Shown: positions 29,576 through 40,639 of the stretch, piece after piece
Layout: the number at the start of each line of letters is the position of its first letter
Numbering within the stretch: the stretch's first letter is position 1
Position numbers and translations under genes: made by a program
The notes under the pieces: model-generated
Databases searched by the model: none
The model's input: the letters and a program-made list of their open reading frames with translations, nothing else
What the model was told of the DNA's origin: nothing
Assembly: GCF_033958435.1 (NCBI RefSeq)
Contig: NC_134138.1
Coordinates: 30,410,598-30,474,597, forward strand
DNA from: Carettochelys insculpta
Taxonomy: Eukaryota > Chordata > Testudines > Carettochelyidae
Direction: 5' to 3'
Length of the DNA stretch: 64,000 nt

Positions 29576-31186
29576 TGCTCAGGGTGAGAAAATAACTGAG
29601 ACTTCATGAAACAAGAGAGAGCTGTCTAGATAGCATGGCCTGGAACAGGCCCTGCCCGAGAATCAGGGGAAAGACTGATCTTAGACCCTCAGAGAGGAGG
29701 TGGGCTGTGCTCAGCTGAAATGAGGGAGAACGTATTGGTCTGTGTTCTGTTTTAAAAGACCTTTTGTTGGACTGCTGGGAGAGGTACAATGAGCTAGTGG
29801 TGAGGCTGAGCAGCATCCGTGCCCACAAGAAATTCTTTGGAAATATTTGTATGGAGACATCGAAGGCTGAGGAAGCTATCCAGCTGTAGAGGACTGTTGG
29901 AACAGCAATGGGAAAGGAAGGCATGGCTCTGTCACGTGGAGGACATGGGTAGCTAGTTACTTCTGATATCAGTCAGTGCTGTATCCCGTCTCCCATCTCA
30001 CATCCTACATGTTCTTAGACTGTCTTGGAGACAATATGTTCTTTCAGAAAGTGGAGAAAGCTACCAGAGGGGAGGCTGTCCCAGCACTAATATAGATAAA
30101 TAGGGAGAAACTGGTTGAGACTAGGAAAGTGGAAGGCAGCTTGGTTGAAAGTGATTGTGAAATGACAGCGTTCATGTTCTAAGGAAGAGTAGAGGGGAAA
30201 ACTACAAAATAAAGACAATAGATTTCAAGAAGGCAGGTTTTAGGAAACTGAGGGAGTTGATAGGAAAGATCCCATGAGCAACAAGTCTAAGAGGGAAAAA
30301 ATTGAAGACGGCAGTTTTTCAAAGAGACATTATTAAGGTTGCAAAAGTAAACAATTCCATGGCAAAGGAAAGATAAGTAGTATGGCAAAAGACCACCATG
30401 GCTTAACCAGGAGATCTGCAATGATCTACCAAAAAAAAAAGTGGGGGGGGCAGTCTTACTAAGTGGAAACTGTGAAAAAATGTGTAGCGGCGAAATGAGA
30501 AAGGACACAGCACAAAAAAAGATTGGCTGTAAAGATTAACAAAAAAAACATTCCACAAATATTTTAGAAGCAAGAGGAAGATCAAGGACAGGGTAGGCCC
30601 ATTACTCAATGAGAAAAGGAAAATAACAGAAAATGTGGAAATGTCAGAGCTCCTTAATGACTTTGTTGTTTTGATCAGATGGTGAAATAGGGAAAGAACA
30701 AGTTCAAAATTACTCAGACAAGTTAGGTGTCTTCAGGTCACCAGGACTTGATTAAATGAATCCTAGAATACTCGAGGAGCTAACTGAGGTGATAGCTGAG
30801 TGATTAGCGATCATCTTTGAAAAGAATGATAGATAGGTCAGATTTCAGATGACTGGAAAGGGGCAAATATAACAGCCATCTATAAAAAAGGAAAATAAGG
30901 ACAACCCAGGGAATTACAGACCAATCAGCTTAACTTCTGTACTCGGTAAGATAATTGAGCAAATAATTTGCAAATGTCTAGAAGATAAAGAGATAGGTAA
31001 CAGTGAGCATGGATTTGTCAAGAACAAATCATATCACACCAATTTGATAGTTTTATGTGACAGGGTCACATGTCTTGTGGATGGGGAAAAGTGGTAGATA
31101 TGTGAGGGCTAAACTTTTGTAAGGCTTTTGATACTCACAGTATTACATGAGCTTCCCATTTATAAGACAGAGAAATACAATCTAGA

Positions 31187-31312
31187 TAAAATCATAGGAC
31201 TGGAAGGGACATCAAGAGGCCATCGAGTCCAGCCCCCTGCCCTCATGGCAGGACCAAGTACTGTCTAAACCATCCCTGATAGACATTTATCTAACCTGTA
31301 TTAAAGTAATTG
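31187..31312 (-). mobile_element. CR1 3' tail fragment inserted in the host CR1
   Basis: ATCATAGGACTGGAAGGGAC through GCCATCGAGTCCAGCCCCCT is the complement of a CR1 3' end. It adjoins the SINE that follows. Confidence 0.75.
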
Positions 31313-31321
31313 GAGATACAC

Positions 31322-31510
31322 ATCTCCTAGAACTGGAAGGGACCTCAGGAGGTCATCTAGTCCAGTCCCCTGCCCTCTTGGCAGGACCAAGCACCATCCC
31401 TGACATCTGTTTGCCACAATCCCTAAATGACTTCCTCAAGGAGTGCGCTCACAACCCTGGGTTTAGCAGGGCAATGCTCAAACCACTGAGCTGTCTCTCT
31501 CCCCTTATAG
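31322..31510 (-). mobile_element. tRNA-head / CR1-tail SINE (cryptodiran Pol III SINE type)
   Basis: On the minus strand it opens with a tRNA-like 5' part: AGCTCAGTGGTTTGAGC resembles an A-box region and CCCAGGGTTGTGAG is B-box-like. It ends in a CR1-like 3' tail (GACTGGACTAGATGACCTCC, CCCTTCCAGTTCTAG). This composite is what is known for turtle SINEs mobilised by CR1 and is the best clue to the host lineage. Confidence 0.7.
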
Positions 31511-31537
31511 AGTGACTATAAGATGGGTGCACAACTG

Positions 31538-32248
31538 GGCTAAGTCTACACGTGCAGCCAACATCGAAATAGCTTATTTCGATGTTGCGACATCGAAATA
31601 GTCTATTTCGATTAATAACGTCTACACGTCCTCCAGGGCCGGCAACGTCGATGTTCAACTTCGACGTTGCTCAGCCCAACATCGAAATAGGCGCAGCGAG
31701 GGAACGTCTACACGCCACAGTAGCACACATCGAAATAGGGATGCCAGGCACAGCTGCAGACAGGGTCACAGGGCGGACTCAACAGCCAGCCGCTCCCTTA
31801 AAGGGCCCCTTCCAGACACACTTGCACTAAACAGCACAAGATACACAGAGCCGACAACGAGTTGCAGACCCTGTGCATGCAGCATGAATCCCCCACTGCA
31901 GCAGCAGCAGCCAGAAGCCCTGGGCTAAGGGCTGCTGCACACGGTGACCATAGAGCCCCGCACGGGCTGGAGAGACAGCGTCTCTCAACCCCCCAGCTGA
32001 TGGCTGCCATGGAGGACCCGGCAATTTCGACGTTGCGGGACGCGGATCGTCTACACTGTCCCTACTTCGACGTTGAACGTCGAAGTAGGGCGCTATTCCT
32101 ATCCCCTCATGAGGTTAGCGACTTCGACGTCTCGCCGCCTAACGTCGAAGTTAACTTCGAAATAGCGCCCGACGCGTGTAGACGTGACGGGCGCTATTTC
32201 GAAGTTGGTGCCGCTACTTCGAAGTAGCGTGCACGTGTAGACGCAGCT
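31538..32248. mobile_element. CpG-rich Harbinger-type element with TTCGAAGT arrays
   Basis: 711 bp. Terminal inverted repeats share GTCTACACGTGCA; CTG flanks both ends (31535-31537 and 32249-32251), consistent with a 3 bp duplication. Near the ends, ATCGAAATAG and CTTCGAAGTAG-type palindromes recur. The interior is GC- and CpG-rich, unlike its surroundings, and is probably left from an autonomous element. No transposase. Confidence 0.75.
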
Positions 32249-32394
32249 CTGGTTGGAAAACTACAGTCTGGAAGTTATCAGTTGTTTATATTCATGCTGG
32301 AAGGGCGAAATGAGTTGGGTTACAGAAGGATCAGTTCTGGGTTCAGTTCTATTCAATATCTTTATCAATTATTTAGACAATGGTATACAGAATA

Positions 32395-32756
32395 CAGCAA
32401 ACACTCGAGTTATGCAGGGGTTGTGTTCCTGCAGCCCCTGTGTCTCTCAAATCTTCGTGCAAGTCGTGAGGAGCTGGGAACCAGGCTGCACTACGGTTCC
32501 TAGCTCCCTGGGCTTGCAGGAGTTGGGAAACTGACAGCTGCATGGCTGGGGGAAGGAGGGAGAAAGCTCCAGTCACAGGGCTGCTGGGTCTCCCCATCCC
32601 CACAGCCAGGGACCCCACGGCTGGCTTTGTCGGCCAGCTTCCAGCTGCAGGTCTGCAGCTGTCCCCGCCCTCCCCATGGCACTGCACCCCTCACACCCCT
32701 CTCTCACAAACTCGTGATATGCACATGTTGAATGAGTGTATCTTGGGGGATTACCG
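32395..32756. mobile_element. Tigger/mariner-like MITE in the host CR1
   Basis: Starts CAGCAAACACTCGAG and ends in the complement of CGGTAATCCCCC, with TA on both sides (32393-32394 and 32757-32758). Interior GC-rich, similar to the element at 15685-16044. Confidence 0.6.
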
Positions 32757-32758
32757 TA

Positions 32759-32908
32759 CATGTCTGAAGTTTGCACTCGTAGTCAACTGCCTCCTGCCAT
32801 ACATGAAAACATCTGTCCTTACTGTAAAAGAATTTGTGGTTCAAGGATAGGCCTTATTAGTCACTTGAGGTGCTACAACTACAATGGAAGGTGATCATAC
32901 TTGGCAAT
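32759..32908 (+). mobile_element. 3' fragment of a LINE with C-terminal zinc finger
   Basis: Plus-strand reading gives a C-x2-C finger followed by SRIGLISHLR, then a stop. It is the same module as the C-terminal finger of the LINE at 42.1-44.5 kb. It lies between the Tigger-like MITE and resumed CR1 sequence. Confidence 0.55.
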
Positions 32909-33308
32909 GAGTGATCACCACTATCATGCAGTTTGTGGATAATACCAACCTTTGGAGGAATTACAAGTACTTGGGAGGATAGGTATATAATTCAAAATGA
33001 TTGGACAAACTGGAGAAATGATCTCAGGTAAATAGGATGACATTAAATAAGGACAAATACAAAGTACTCCTTTTCAGAAGGTTAGTTGTACACCTACAAA
33101 ATGGGAAATGACTGTCTAGGAAGGAGTATTATGGAAACACGTTGGGGGATCGTAGCAAACCTCAAGCTAAGTACGAGTGAACAGTATAACATTGTTGCAG
33201 AAGTAATGAACACCATTCTTCGATGTATTAGCAGGATTGTTATAAGAAAGAAATGAGAAGTAATTCTACTGCTTTACTCCACACTGCTTAGGCCTCAACT
33301 ACAGTATT

Positions 33309-33473
33309 AAAGTTTTGAGCATGAGCTTTTGTGAGGACAGACTCACTTCATCAGATGAGTCTGTGCTCACGAAAGCTCATGCTCGAAACTTTTCTGTTAG
33401 TCTAAAAGGTGCCACAGGACCCTGCGTTGCTGTTACAGATCCAGACTAACACGGCTACCCCTCCGATACTAAG
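33309..33473. mobile_element. Penelope-like insertion: facing pair of ends with hammerhead-like cores
   Basis: 165 bp. Target duplication is CTACAGTATT / CTATAGTATT (33299-33308 and 33474-33483, one mismatch). The left half is in minus orientation: CTGATGA, stem II GTGAG/CTCAC, AAAA, GCTCATGCT-C. The right half is in plus orientation: CAGATGA, then GTGCTCAC, GAAA, GCTCATGCT-C. Each core carries a change. The right side ends CAGACTAACACGGCTACCCC. Confidence 0.7.
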
Positions 33474-33897
33474 CTATAGTATTGTGTCTAGTTCTGGGCA
33501 CCACATTTCAGGAAAGATTTGAACTAATTGAAAAAGTCCAGAGAAGAGCATCAAAAATCATTAAAGTTCTAGAAAACAAGACAAATGAAAAGAAGATTGA
33601 AAGAACTGGGATTGTTGAGTCTGGAGAAAAGACTGAGAGGGGACCTAATAACAGTTTTCACCTACCTAAAAGGTAATTTCAAGGAGGAGGAGAAAAATTA
33701 TGCCCCTTAACCTGTGATAAGACAAGAAGCAATGGGCTCAAATTGCAACAAGGGAAGTTTAGATTGGGCATTAGGGAAAAACTTCCTGTCAGGTTGTTAA
33801 GCACTGGAATAAATTGCCTAGAAAGGTTATGGAATCTCCACCATTAGGAATTTTTAAAAGCAGATTTGATAGACACCTGCCAGGGATGGTATAGATC

Positions 33898-35005
33898 AGG
33901 GATTCCCAGCCTATGGGTCTTGGGTCACAATTAGATTTAATATGGGTCACTGGCTGGGTGGCTCCGAGTTGCATGTGGCTCTTAAAGGAGCCATATACAG
34001 CTCCTGATGCTGCCATCTGACTCTTTCACTGGCTCTTAGTCCCTGACCAGCTGTGCTGAAATGGAAACCAATTTAATTGGTTTACCAGTCAGCAGGAGGG
34101 ATCCCACCCTTAAACCAATTATATTGCGTCCCATTTCAGTGAGGCAGGGCAGGGAACTGCCCTGCTGCGGGTGGAGGAAGGGAGTAGGATGGCTGGGGGA
34201 AGCCAGGCAGAGAAGGAGGTGGCGAGCATCCAGAGAAGGAGCAGTGAGGGTCAGCAGTGGCAGTGCGGAACTCCACTGTGAAGTGGGGGGATGAAGGACT
34301 GAGAGGAGTTTAAGTCTGGGGACAGAGGGCCGGGCAGGGTCAGCTGAGAGCCAGCCAGGGCTCTGCACCCCAGATAGCTCCCAGCTTTGGGGCTGCAGGG
34401 GTTCCCCCTACCCCACCCCTCTCTGGTGATCCCATGGCTGGTGCTGCCAGCCAGGGCTCTGCACCCCAGTTGGCTCCAAGCCCAGTGGCTGTGGGTGTTC
34501 CCCCTGCCTCCTGGCCTGGGATCCCATGGCTGGCAGCACTAGCCATGGCGCTACACCCCAACCAACTCCAAGACCGGTGGTTGTGGGTCTTTCCCATGCC
34601 TCTCCAGCTGGTGTCCTACAACTGGCACCTCCAGCCAGGGCTCCATGCCCCAGCCAGCTCCTAGGTGAAGACTGCCAAGCCCTCCACTCCTAGCCCAGGT
34701 TTTTGGAAACCACGTTGGAACAGGAAGCCCTGGCTGAGGATCCCAGGGGTGGGGATGCCTGTCCCACATAAGTTTTCCAAATATCTGACAAGTCTAGCTG
34801 AAAGGGGATTAAGCTTGGGAGGTAGGGTGGGGGGGGCATTTTGGGGCTGAGAGACCTTTAAGCTGGGGGGCTTGGGGGCACTTTTTCCAGGGGCGAACCT
34901 CCTCGGCCACTCTCTCCCTCTCTGGTTTTGAATTGCTGTGAGTCACAAAGTCTTCCTGAATTGTTCAAATGGGGCCTCATCACGGAAAGGTTGGAAACCG
35001 TGTGG
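33898..35005. repeat. GC-rich unclassified repeat with internal minisatellite
   Basis: CAGGGATTCCCAGCC at the left looks like a decayed hAT terminus. GGTTGGAAACC near 34990 may be the other end, but no matching target duplication is seen. The interior is far more GC-rich than the neighbourhood and holds the tandem repeat at 34342-34672. No coding sequence. Confidence 0.35.
34342..34672. repeat. Minisatellite, about three units of roughly 108 bp
   Basis: The motif CAGCCAGGGCTCTGCACCCC recurs in diverged form about every 105-110 bp. Each copy is followed by a GGCTCC(A/C)AG-type block and a TTCCCCCTGCC-type block. The ORFs here are by-products of its GC content. Confidence 0.65.
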
Positions 35006-37136
35006 TCCTGCTGTGAGTAGAGAGGACGGGAGATGATGGCCTCTTGAAAGACCTTCCAGGCCTATGCCTTTCTGATTTTGTGAACTGGGTTTGGGGCTGG
35101 AGGACCAGTGTGCACCAGAAAGCTCCATACATGGAGTCCACTTTGGAGATTTTTTTTATTAAGTACTCTGTTTGAGGTGATTTCTTAAAGGATGCCTGAA
35201 GAGACTGCATGGCCACAGAGGTCTACAGTGAAGTCTGTCCACACAAAAGTGTTCAAAGGGAAGTAAGTGGCCACATCTGGTTAATCTCCTTTTCAGTGCA
35301 GTGTGGACATGCTTAAAACAGATCCACATCTTAGTGGCTAGAGAAGCTAGCATTTAAAATAATCTCTTCGGAATCATAACTGTCCTGTTTCCCCTTCCAA
35401 TCAGCTACATTGGCTCTTTTATTTGAGGCTGCAGCTTCAGACACACGCTAAATTAACTAGACAGGAATCTCTGATAAGGGTTGTGTTCTAATGGGCAAAA
35501 TGCCAGGAAGCAAAGATTTAAAGGAGTGTAGTTTCTATAGGCTGAAGGACATTTGCTTGGTTGCATTTATTTATTTTACCAATATGATATCATATTTCCT
35601 TCTGGGGGAAAGGAGAAATACCCTGTGTTTATGATGCTTTTCTGTTCATGTTTTAACTTTTGAGAATACCAGAGTGAATGACAGGACTGTGGGTTTTAAT
35701 GATACAGGAAAGAGTTTTAAAAGTCCTTGAAATGTGTGAGTCATGAGCTGGAGACAGCTCAGAGATATAGCCTCTACTTCCTGTTGGTGCTCTGCCTTGT
35801 CTATCAAAATCCCCACTCCAGAGACAGCCAGCTGACACAGGGTAATGTCTTTCTTGAAATGATATCCCTGAGCCAAGCTGAAGTACTGTTTTCAGGGATT
35901 CACATCTTTGAATGTATTTTTCATGTTTCCCTTCCACTGCACCCTCTTGTCTCTGCTCTTATTTTTTTCTCAATATTAACATTTTTTGCTCTTTTTAATC
36001 AAATGTCTGCCTGTTTTCCTTAATCGTCAGGTCACCTAAAGGTCTATGCTAATGAGCTCTGTTGTCATACACTTTGCATGCACTGGCATATAGTTGCTGA
36101 TAGAAAGTAGACAGAATTCAGATGTCTTTTTATTCCCACATACCCGCTGAAGACATGGTTAGAGAGTCAGAAGCATAAAACTCTGATGAGTTCCACTCTA
36201 TCCTTTTTTTTCCAGGGGAAAGCTACTCAGTGAAAACAGACCAATGCTGAGGTCAGCTCCGTTTTTACCCACTCTGCTCTGTGAGACTTTGTACATAATA
36301 TGAAGTCTGCACATGCTTAAAACAAAGCCTAGTGTCAGTATCTTTTATAGTCCAATTGAATACATTATGGCAAAATAAAATTAATAAAATTGCTCTCTGG
36401 CTATCCACCTCTGAAGGCAGCAACTCCATCAGCAGCATGAAGAAATAAGGGAGGCAATATCATACCATGACACCCTGCTGGCAGTGGTGCAGTCTTCAGA
36501 GCTGAGTGATTGGCCAGCAGCCACAGTTCTCTGCTCTGTCTTCAGAGCTGGACAGCTGGAGAGTGGCAGCTGCTGGACAGATTCCCAGCTCTGAAAGCAA
36601 TGCCACTGTCAGCAGCATTTCACACCTCCCATCCCGCCACACACTTGGATATTTTCTGCACCCTCCCCTCCCATTTTGAGATCCACTGGAATAAATGACA
36701 TTGGTCCAGTCAGTAAAATTTAGTTAATGGTTAATACATGTTTTTGGTTTTGTTTTTTTCCACAAAAAGTAAAAACTAAAGTTTCTCTGTAAACACGCAT
36801 AGTCCATGTTTTTCCACTTTTTTCCATGACAAATGGATTTCTGGTATCCCAGATTATCTGAATAATCCCATCTTTCCTTAAAACCTGTGAAGCTAGGTGG
36901 ATAGGTAGCTGTCCAACCCAATCCTCAATTCAAGTATCTGTGTTGCATAACACTAATACAGGCTCATTTTCTCATGCAGTGCTCTGCCGATATCATGTTC
37001 ATGTAGCATGGGAATCTTACCTACTTGGGTGTTTCTAGCAAGAGTTCATGCTGGACTCAAGATAATGATGCCTGGCATAGAAATCACCAGTTAGACATAT
37101 AGCCATGGACCAAGGACCTACAGTTCCAAAAATCAA
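35006..37136. other. Intergenic, nothing recognised
   Basis: No gene or nameable repeat. ORFs are short and unlike known proteins. Confidence 0.5.
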
Positions 37137-37337
37137 TGGCTACATTACACCAGAGTGATCTGTTGACAGGAGTCACTGTCAGAAGAGATCTCCTGACAAA
37201 ACTTTGGACAACAGAATGCGGCCATACACAAAAGCAAATCGGAAGAGCACTCCGCTCTGTGAGAGAGCAGCTGGGCTGCCTGGCTGCTGACTTGACAAAA
37301 CAGGCACCCAGAAGCACAGCAGACAGGGCTACTCATT

Positions 37338-38253
37338 GAATAATAACAGAGAGGAAGCCGTGCTAGTCTATACACTATCAAAACAAAAAGCAGTCAAATA
37401 GCACTTTAAAGACTAGCAAAATGGTCTATTAGGTGAGCTTTCGTGGGACAGACCCACTTCTTCAGACCATAGTACAGACCAGAACAGACTCAATATTTAA
37501 GGCACAGAGAACCCAAAACAGTAAGCAAGGAGGACAAATCAGAAAAAGATAATCAAGGTGAGCAAATCAGAGAGTGGAGGGGTCGGGGGGAAGGTCAAGA
37601 ATTAGATTGAGCCAAGTATGCAGACGAGCCCCTATAGTGACTCAGAAAGTTCCCAACACGATTTAAACCATGTGTTAATGTGCCGAATTTGAATATAAAA
37701 GCCAGCTCAGCTGTTTCCCTTTCCAAAACGGTGCGATAATTGGACAGACTTCTAACTCCCTTAGACAAAGGGTCAATGGGCACAAAACAGACATCAAAAC
37801 ACTCCAGATCCACAAACCAGTTAGTCAACATTTTAATGGAATGGGGCATTCTGTCAATGACCTAAAGGTATGTGTGTTACTGAAGAGACATTATCACACC
37901 GTTTTGGAAAGGGAAACAGCTGAGCTGGCTTTTATATTCAAATTCGGCACATTAACACATGGTTTAAATCGTGATGGGAACTTTCTGAGTCACTATAGGG
38001 GCTCGTCTGCATACTTGGCTCAATCTAATTCTTGACCTTCCCCCCACCCCTCCACTCTCTGATTTGCTCACCTTGATTATCTTTTTCTGATTTGTCCTCC
38101 TTGCTTACTGTTTTGGGTTCTCTGTGCCTTAAATATTGAGTCTGTTCTGGTCTGTACTATGGTCTGAAGAAGTGGGTCTGTCCCACAAAAGCTCACCTAA
38201 TAGACCATTTTGCTAGTCTTTAAAGTGCTACTTGACTGCTTTTTGTTTTGATA
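37338..38253. mobile_element. Penelope-like element with long near-identical inverted arms
   Basis: 916 bp flanked by a perfect 12 bp target duplication GGGCTACTCATT (37326-37337 and 38254-38265). The left arm (about 37338-37740, minus orientation) and right arm (about 37891-38253, plus) match at all but about six positions by eye. Both arms encode ERETAELAFIFKFGTLTHGL. The central spacer reads HFNGMGHSVNDLKVCVL-like text in plus, resembling the end of a GIY-YIG endonuclease domain; that link is inference. The left arm extends about 28 bp further out (AAGCCGTGCTAGTCTATACA). Each arm holds a hammerhead-like core. Confidence 0.7.
37420..37475 (-). ncRNA. Candidate hammerhead ribozyme (best-preserved core in the window)
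   Basis: On the minus strand: CTGAAGA (37459-37465), a five-pair stem II (GTGGG/CCCAC) with a short loop, GAAA (37439-37442), then AGCTCACCT-A, allowing a two-pair stem III with a following A as the cleavage-site base. Hammerheads of this minimal type are known in Penelope-like elements. Stem I pairing with flanking bases is weak, so activity is uncertain. The plus-strand partner (38164-38190) has AAAA instead of GAAA. Confidence 0.5.
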
Positions 38254-39479
38254 GGGCTACTCATTATCCTGGATGCCCTGTCTGTCAAGAGGAGGCCTCC
38301 CCAGAGAATCCACACAGCCTTTTGTCAACAGAATCTGTCAACAGCAGCATTATGCCTCATGGCTGAGAGGCAGAAAGCTGCCGGCCAAAGTGCTGAGTTT
38401 TGTCAACAAAATGTTGACAAAACGTGTTTTGTTTGTGGATGTTCCATCAGTTTTGTGGGAAAAAAACCCCTATGGTTTGTCAGAAAAACTCAATAGTGTA
38501 ACTGGAGTGTTGGGATAGCTACGGTCTATTAAGAGCTACAGTTAGGAAAATAGCATATACTCCACCGGTGCAGACTGACTTTCTCACTTGCTTATCTGGG
38601 GCACATCGCACAATTGCTGCAGTTGTTCAGAATGTGCTAAAATCCATTTGCAGGTCACCTCTTACATTAGCCTGGCGACTGTCAGCTCTGATTTTGCCAT
38701 TCTGTTTCTACCCTCCTTCACTCATGTGGAAAGACTTTTAAGGACCATAGACTGTGATCTGTTTATTTCCTTTTTCTGCAGTCTCGTCTTGGAAGGGAAG
38801 AAATTTCTCACAGATGGTTATTTTCAAATTGTCACTAGTTAAGATGAACAGGCTTCCTCTGGCTGCATTAAAAAGAAAATCATATTTTCAGCAAGTTGGA
38901 TGGAAAGTACATGTTTACAAGCCTTTCTTTTAAACAAGAGAAGTGACTTTTTTTAAAAAAAAATCTCAGAAGTGGGTTTAAAATATTCAGGCTACATCTA
39001 CATCATGAAATAAAATTGAATTGATTGAAGTTGACGTTTTACCACTACATTTCATAAAGTTGAAGATGAGAGGCTACAAATGTCCGAAAAATTGACATAG
39101 TGTATCTCCATTGCCTTATCAAGGTTCAACTCTGTCAACAATGGGGTACCTATCCCACGGTGCCTGCAGCCGCGTTACATTCTTGGTTTTTGTGCAAGTG
39201 TATTTTTGGGAAAAAATGGGCTGCAAGTTCTTATGGGTGTCTAATGTTATCATCTCACAGTGCAATGTTCCTTCCTCCCCCTCCCACCCACATTGGAAAA
39301 CAAATGGCCCAATGACTATTGTGGCATTTTAAAGATCATTTTCCCAAAGCCTACCCCAGCTCACACTGCTGCATGACGCTAGTACACATCCTGAACAGCT
39401 TAGAGCTGTTGCACAGCGGGTTATGGCCACTTCCTGAAGTGTTGCGCAGTATTTCATTACACAAAGCCATTTGGAGAAG

Positions 39480-40470
39480 GAGGTGAATGCAGACCTGGAT
39501 GCAGCTGACATTGAAGAACTAGAGACCAGAAATGCACAACTGATAGCTGCCCTGGATACACTGCATGCAGTAGAGCACCAGTTCTAGAAAAGTGAAACCA
39601 GCATACACTGGTGGGACTGCATTGTTTTGGAGGTCTGGGATGACCTTCAGTGGCTGCAGAATTTCTGCAAGCGCAAGGCCACTTTCATGGAAATTTGTCA
39701 TTTGCTGTCCCCTGCCCTGAAGCTCTGCAATACCAAAATGAGACCTACTTTGACAGTTCACAAGTAAGTGGCAATTGCTATATGGAAGCTTTGCTGCCAT
39801 GGGGTTTCCTAACTGCAAGGGGTGGGGCTGAGGGAATAGATAAAATGCACATTCCTATTCTGGCCCGGACCACCTGGCCTCAGAGTACGTAAACTGCAAG
39901 GGGTACGTCTCCATGGTGTTGCAGGTATTAGTGGATCACAAAGGTCGTTTCACCAACATCTACATGGGATAGTTGGGAAATGTGCATGACGCATGCATCT
40001 TTACAATTTCACGTCTGTACAGAAAGCTCTGGGGTGGAATTTTCTACCTGGACCAGAAAATCAAGATGGGTAACGTGGAGATGCCCATAGTGATACTGCT
40101 TATCCTCTGCTCCCTTGGCTCATGGAGCTATACTCAGGCACCTTGGACTGCATCATGAAGTGCTTCAACTACAGGCTGAGCAATTGCAGAATGGTGGTGA
40201 AATGTGCCTTTGGCTGTTTGAAAGCCAGGTGTCTTTTGACCCATTTGGACTTTTGCAAAGCCAGTATCCCTGCCACGGTTTCAGCATTCTGTATTCTCAA
40301 TAACATTTGCAAATCAAAGGGGGAAAATTTCATGCCAACCCTGGGTTGCAAAGGTAGATGTCCTGGCCAGTGTTTATGAACAGCTAGTCACAAGGGCAAT
40401 CAGCAATCCACACATAGAAACAATGAAAATAAGGATGGCTTTGAAAAATATCTTTACGAATGAACAGACA
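39480..40470 (+). pseudogene. HARBI1-like Harbinger transposase, broken
   Basis: The plus-strand reading matches the family in order. DAADIEELETRNAQLIAALD is followed by a stop and then SIHWWDCIVLEVWDDLQWLQ. KATFMEICHLLSPALKL and TVHK-stop-VAIAIWKL come next. The catalytic domain (DDE_Tnp_4 type) has VLVDHKGRFTNIYMG-stop-LGNVHDACIF, KMGNVEMPIVI, a frame change, CAFGCLKARCLLTHLDF and SAFCILNNICKSKGE. Several stops and at least two frameshifts exclude an active enzyme. HARBI1-family proteins are nuclease-type transposases that need a Myb-like partner. Confidence 0.8.
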
Positions 40471-40639
40471 GCAACATGAATCTGCTTCATTTAAGTATTG
40501 TGATACCACCCCTGCCCCCCTCACAATGATGTGTGCTTGACCTTTATGAAAGCACCTCCAACTGCACTCCACCCTCTGTGAACCAATAAACAGCACTGTG
40601 GTTTTCACAAAAACATTACTTATTGGGGGGTGGGGGTGA

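Larger units (their letters stand above)
29750..33897 (+). mobile_element. CR1 LINE serving as host for nested insertions
   Basis: CR1 sequence in plus orientation can be followed through the insertions. An ORF1-like scrap may lie near 29770-29880 (RYNELVVRL-like reading, weak). ORF2 text runs 30230-31186, resumes at 31511-31537 (ACTATAAGATGGGTGCACAA), again at 32252-32394 (QGSVLGSVLFNIF-like reading) and 32909-33308, and ends at 33474-33897 with the CR1 C-terminal region. At each break the host text resumes where it stopped. Heavily mutated. Confidence 0.7.
37137..38505. mobile_element. DNA transposon relic hosting a Penelope-like insertion
   Basis: Flanks of the insertion at 37338-38253 together match the uninterrupted copy at 5554-5970. 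GGAGTCACTGTCAGAAGAGA, then GGGCTGCCTGGCTGC lie on the left. ATCCTGGATGCCCTGTCTGT, CAGCAGCATTATGCCTCATG and TTTGTGGATGTTCCATCAG lie on the right. Confidence 0.75.

Noticed and set aside
37595..38035. Two small genes encoding nearly the same protein on opposite strands
   Set aside because: They are the two arms of one inverted Penelope-like insertion, not separate genes.
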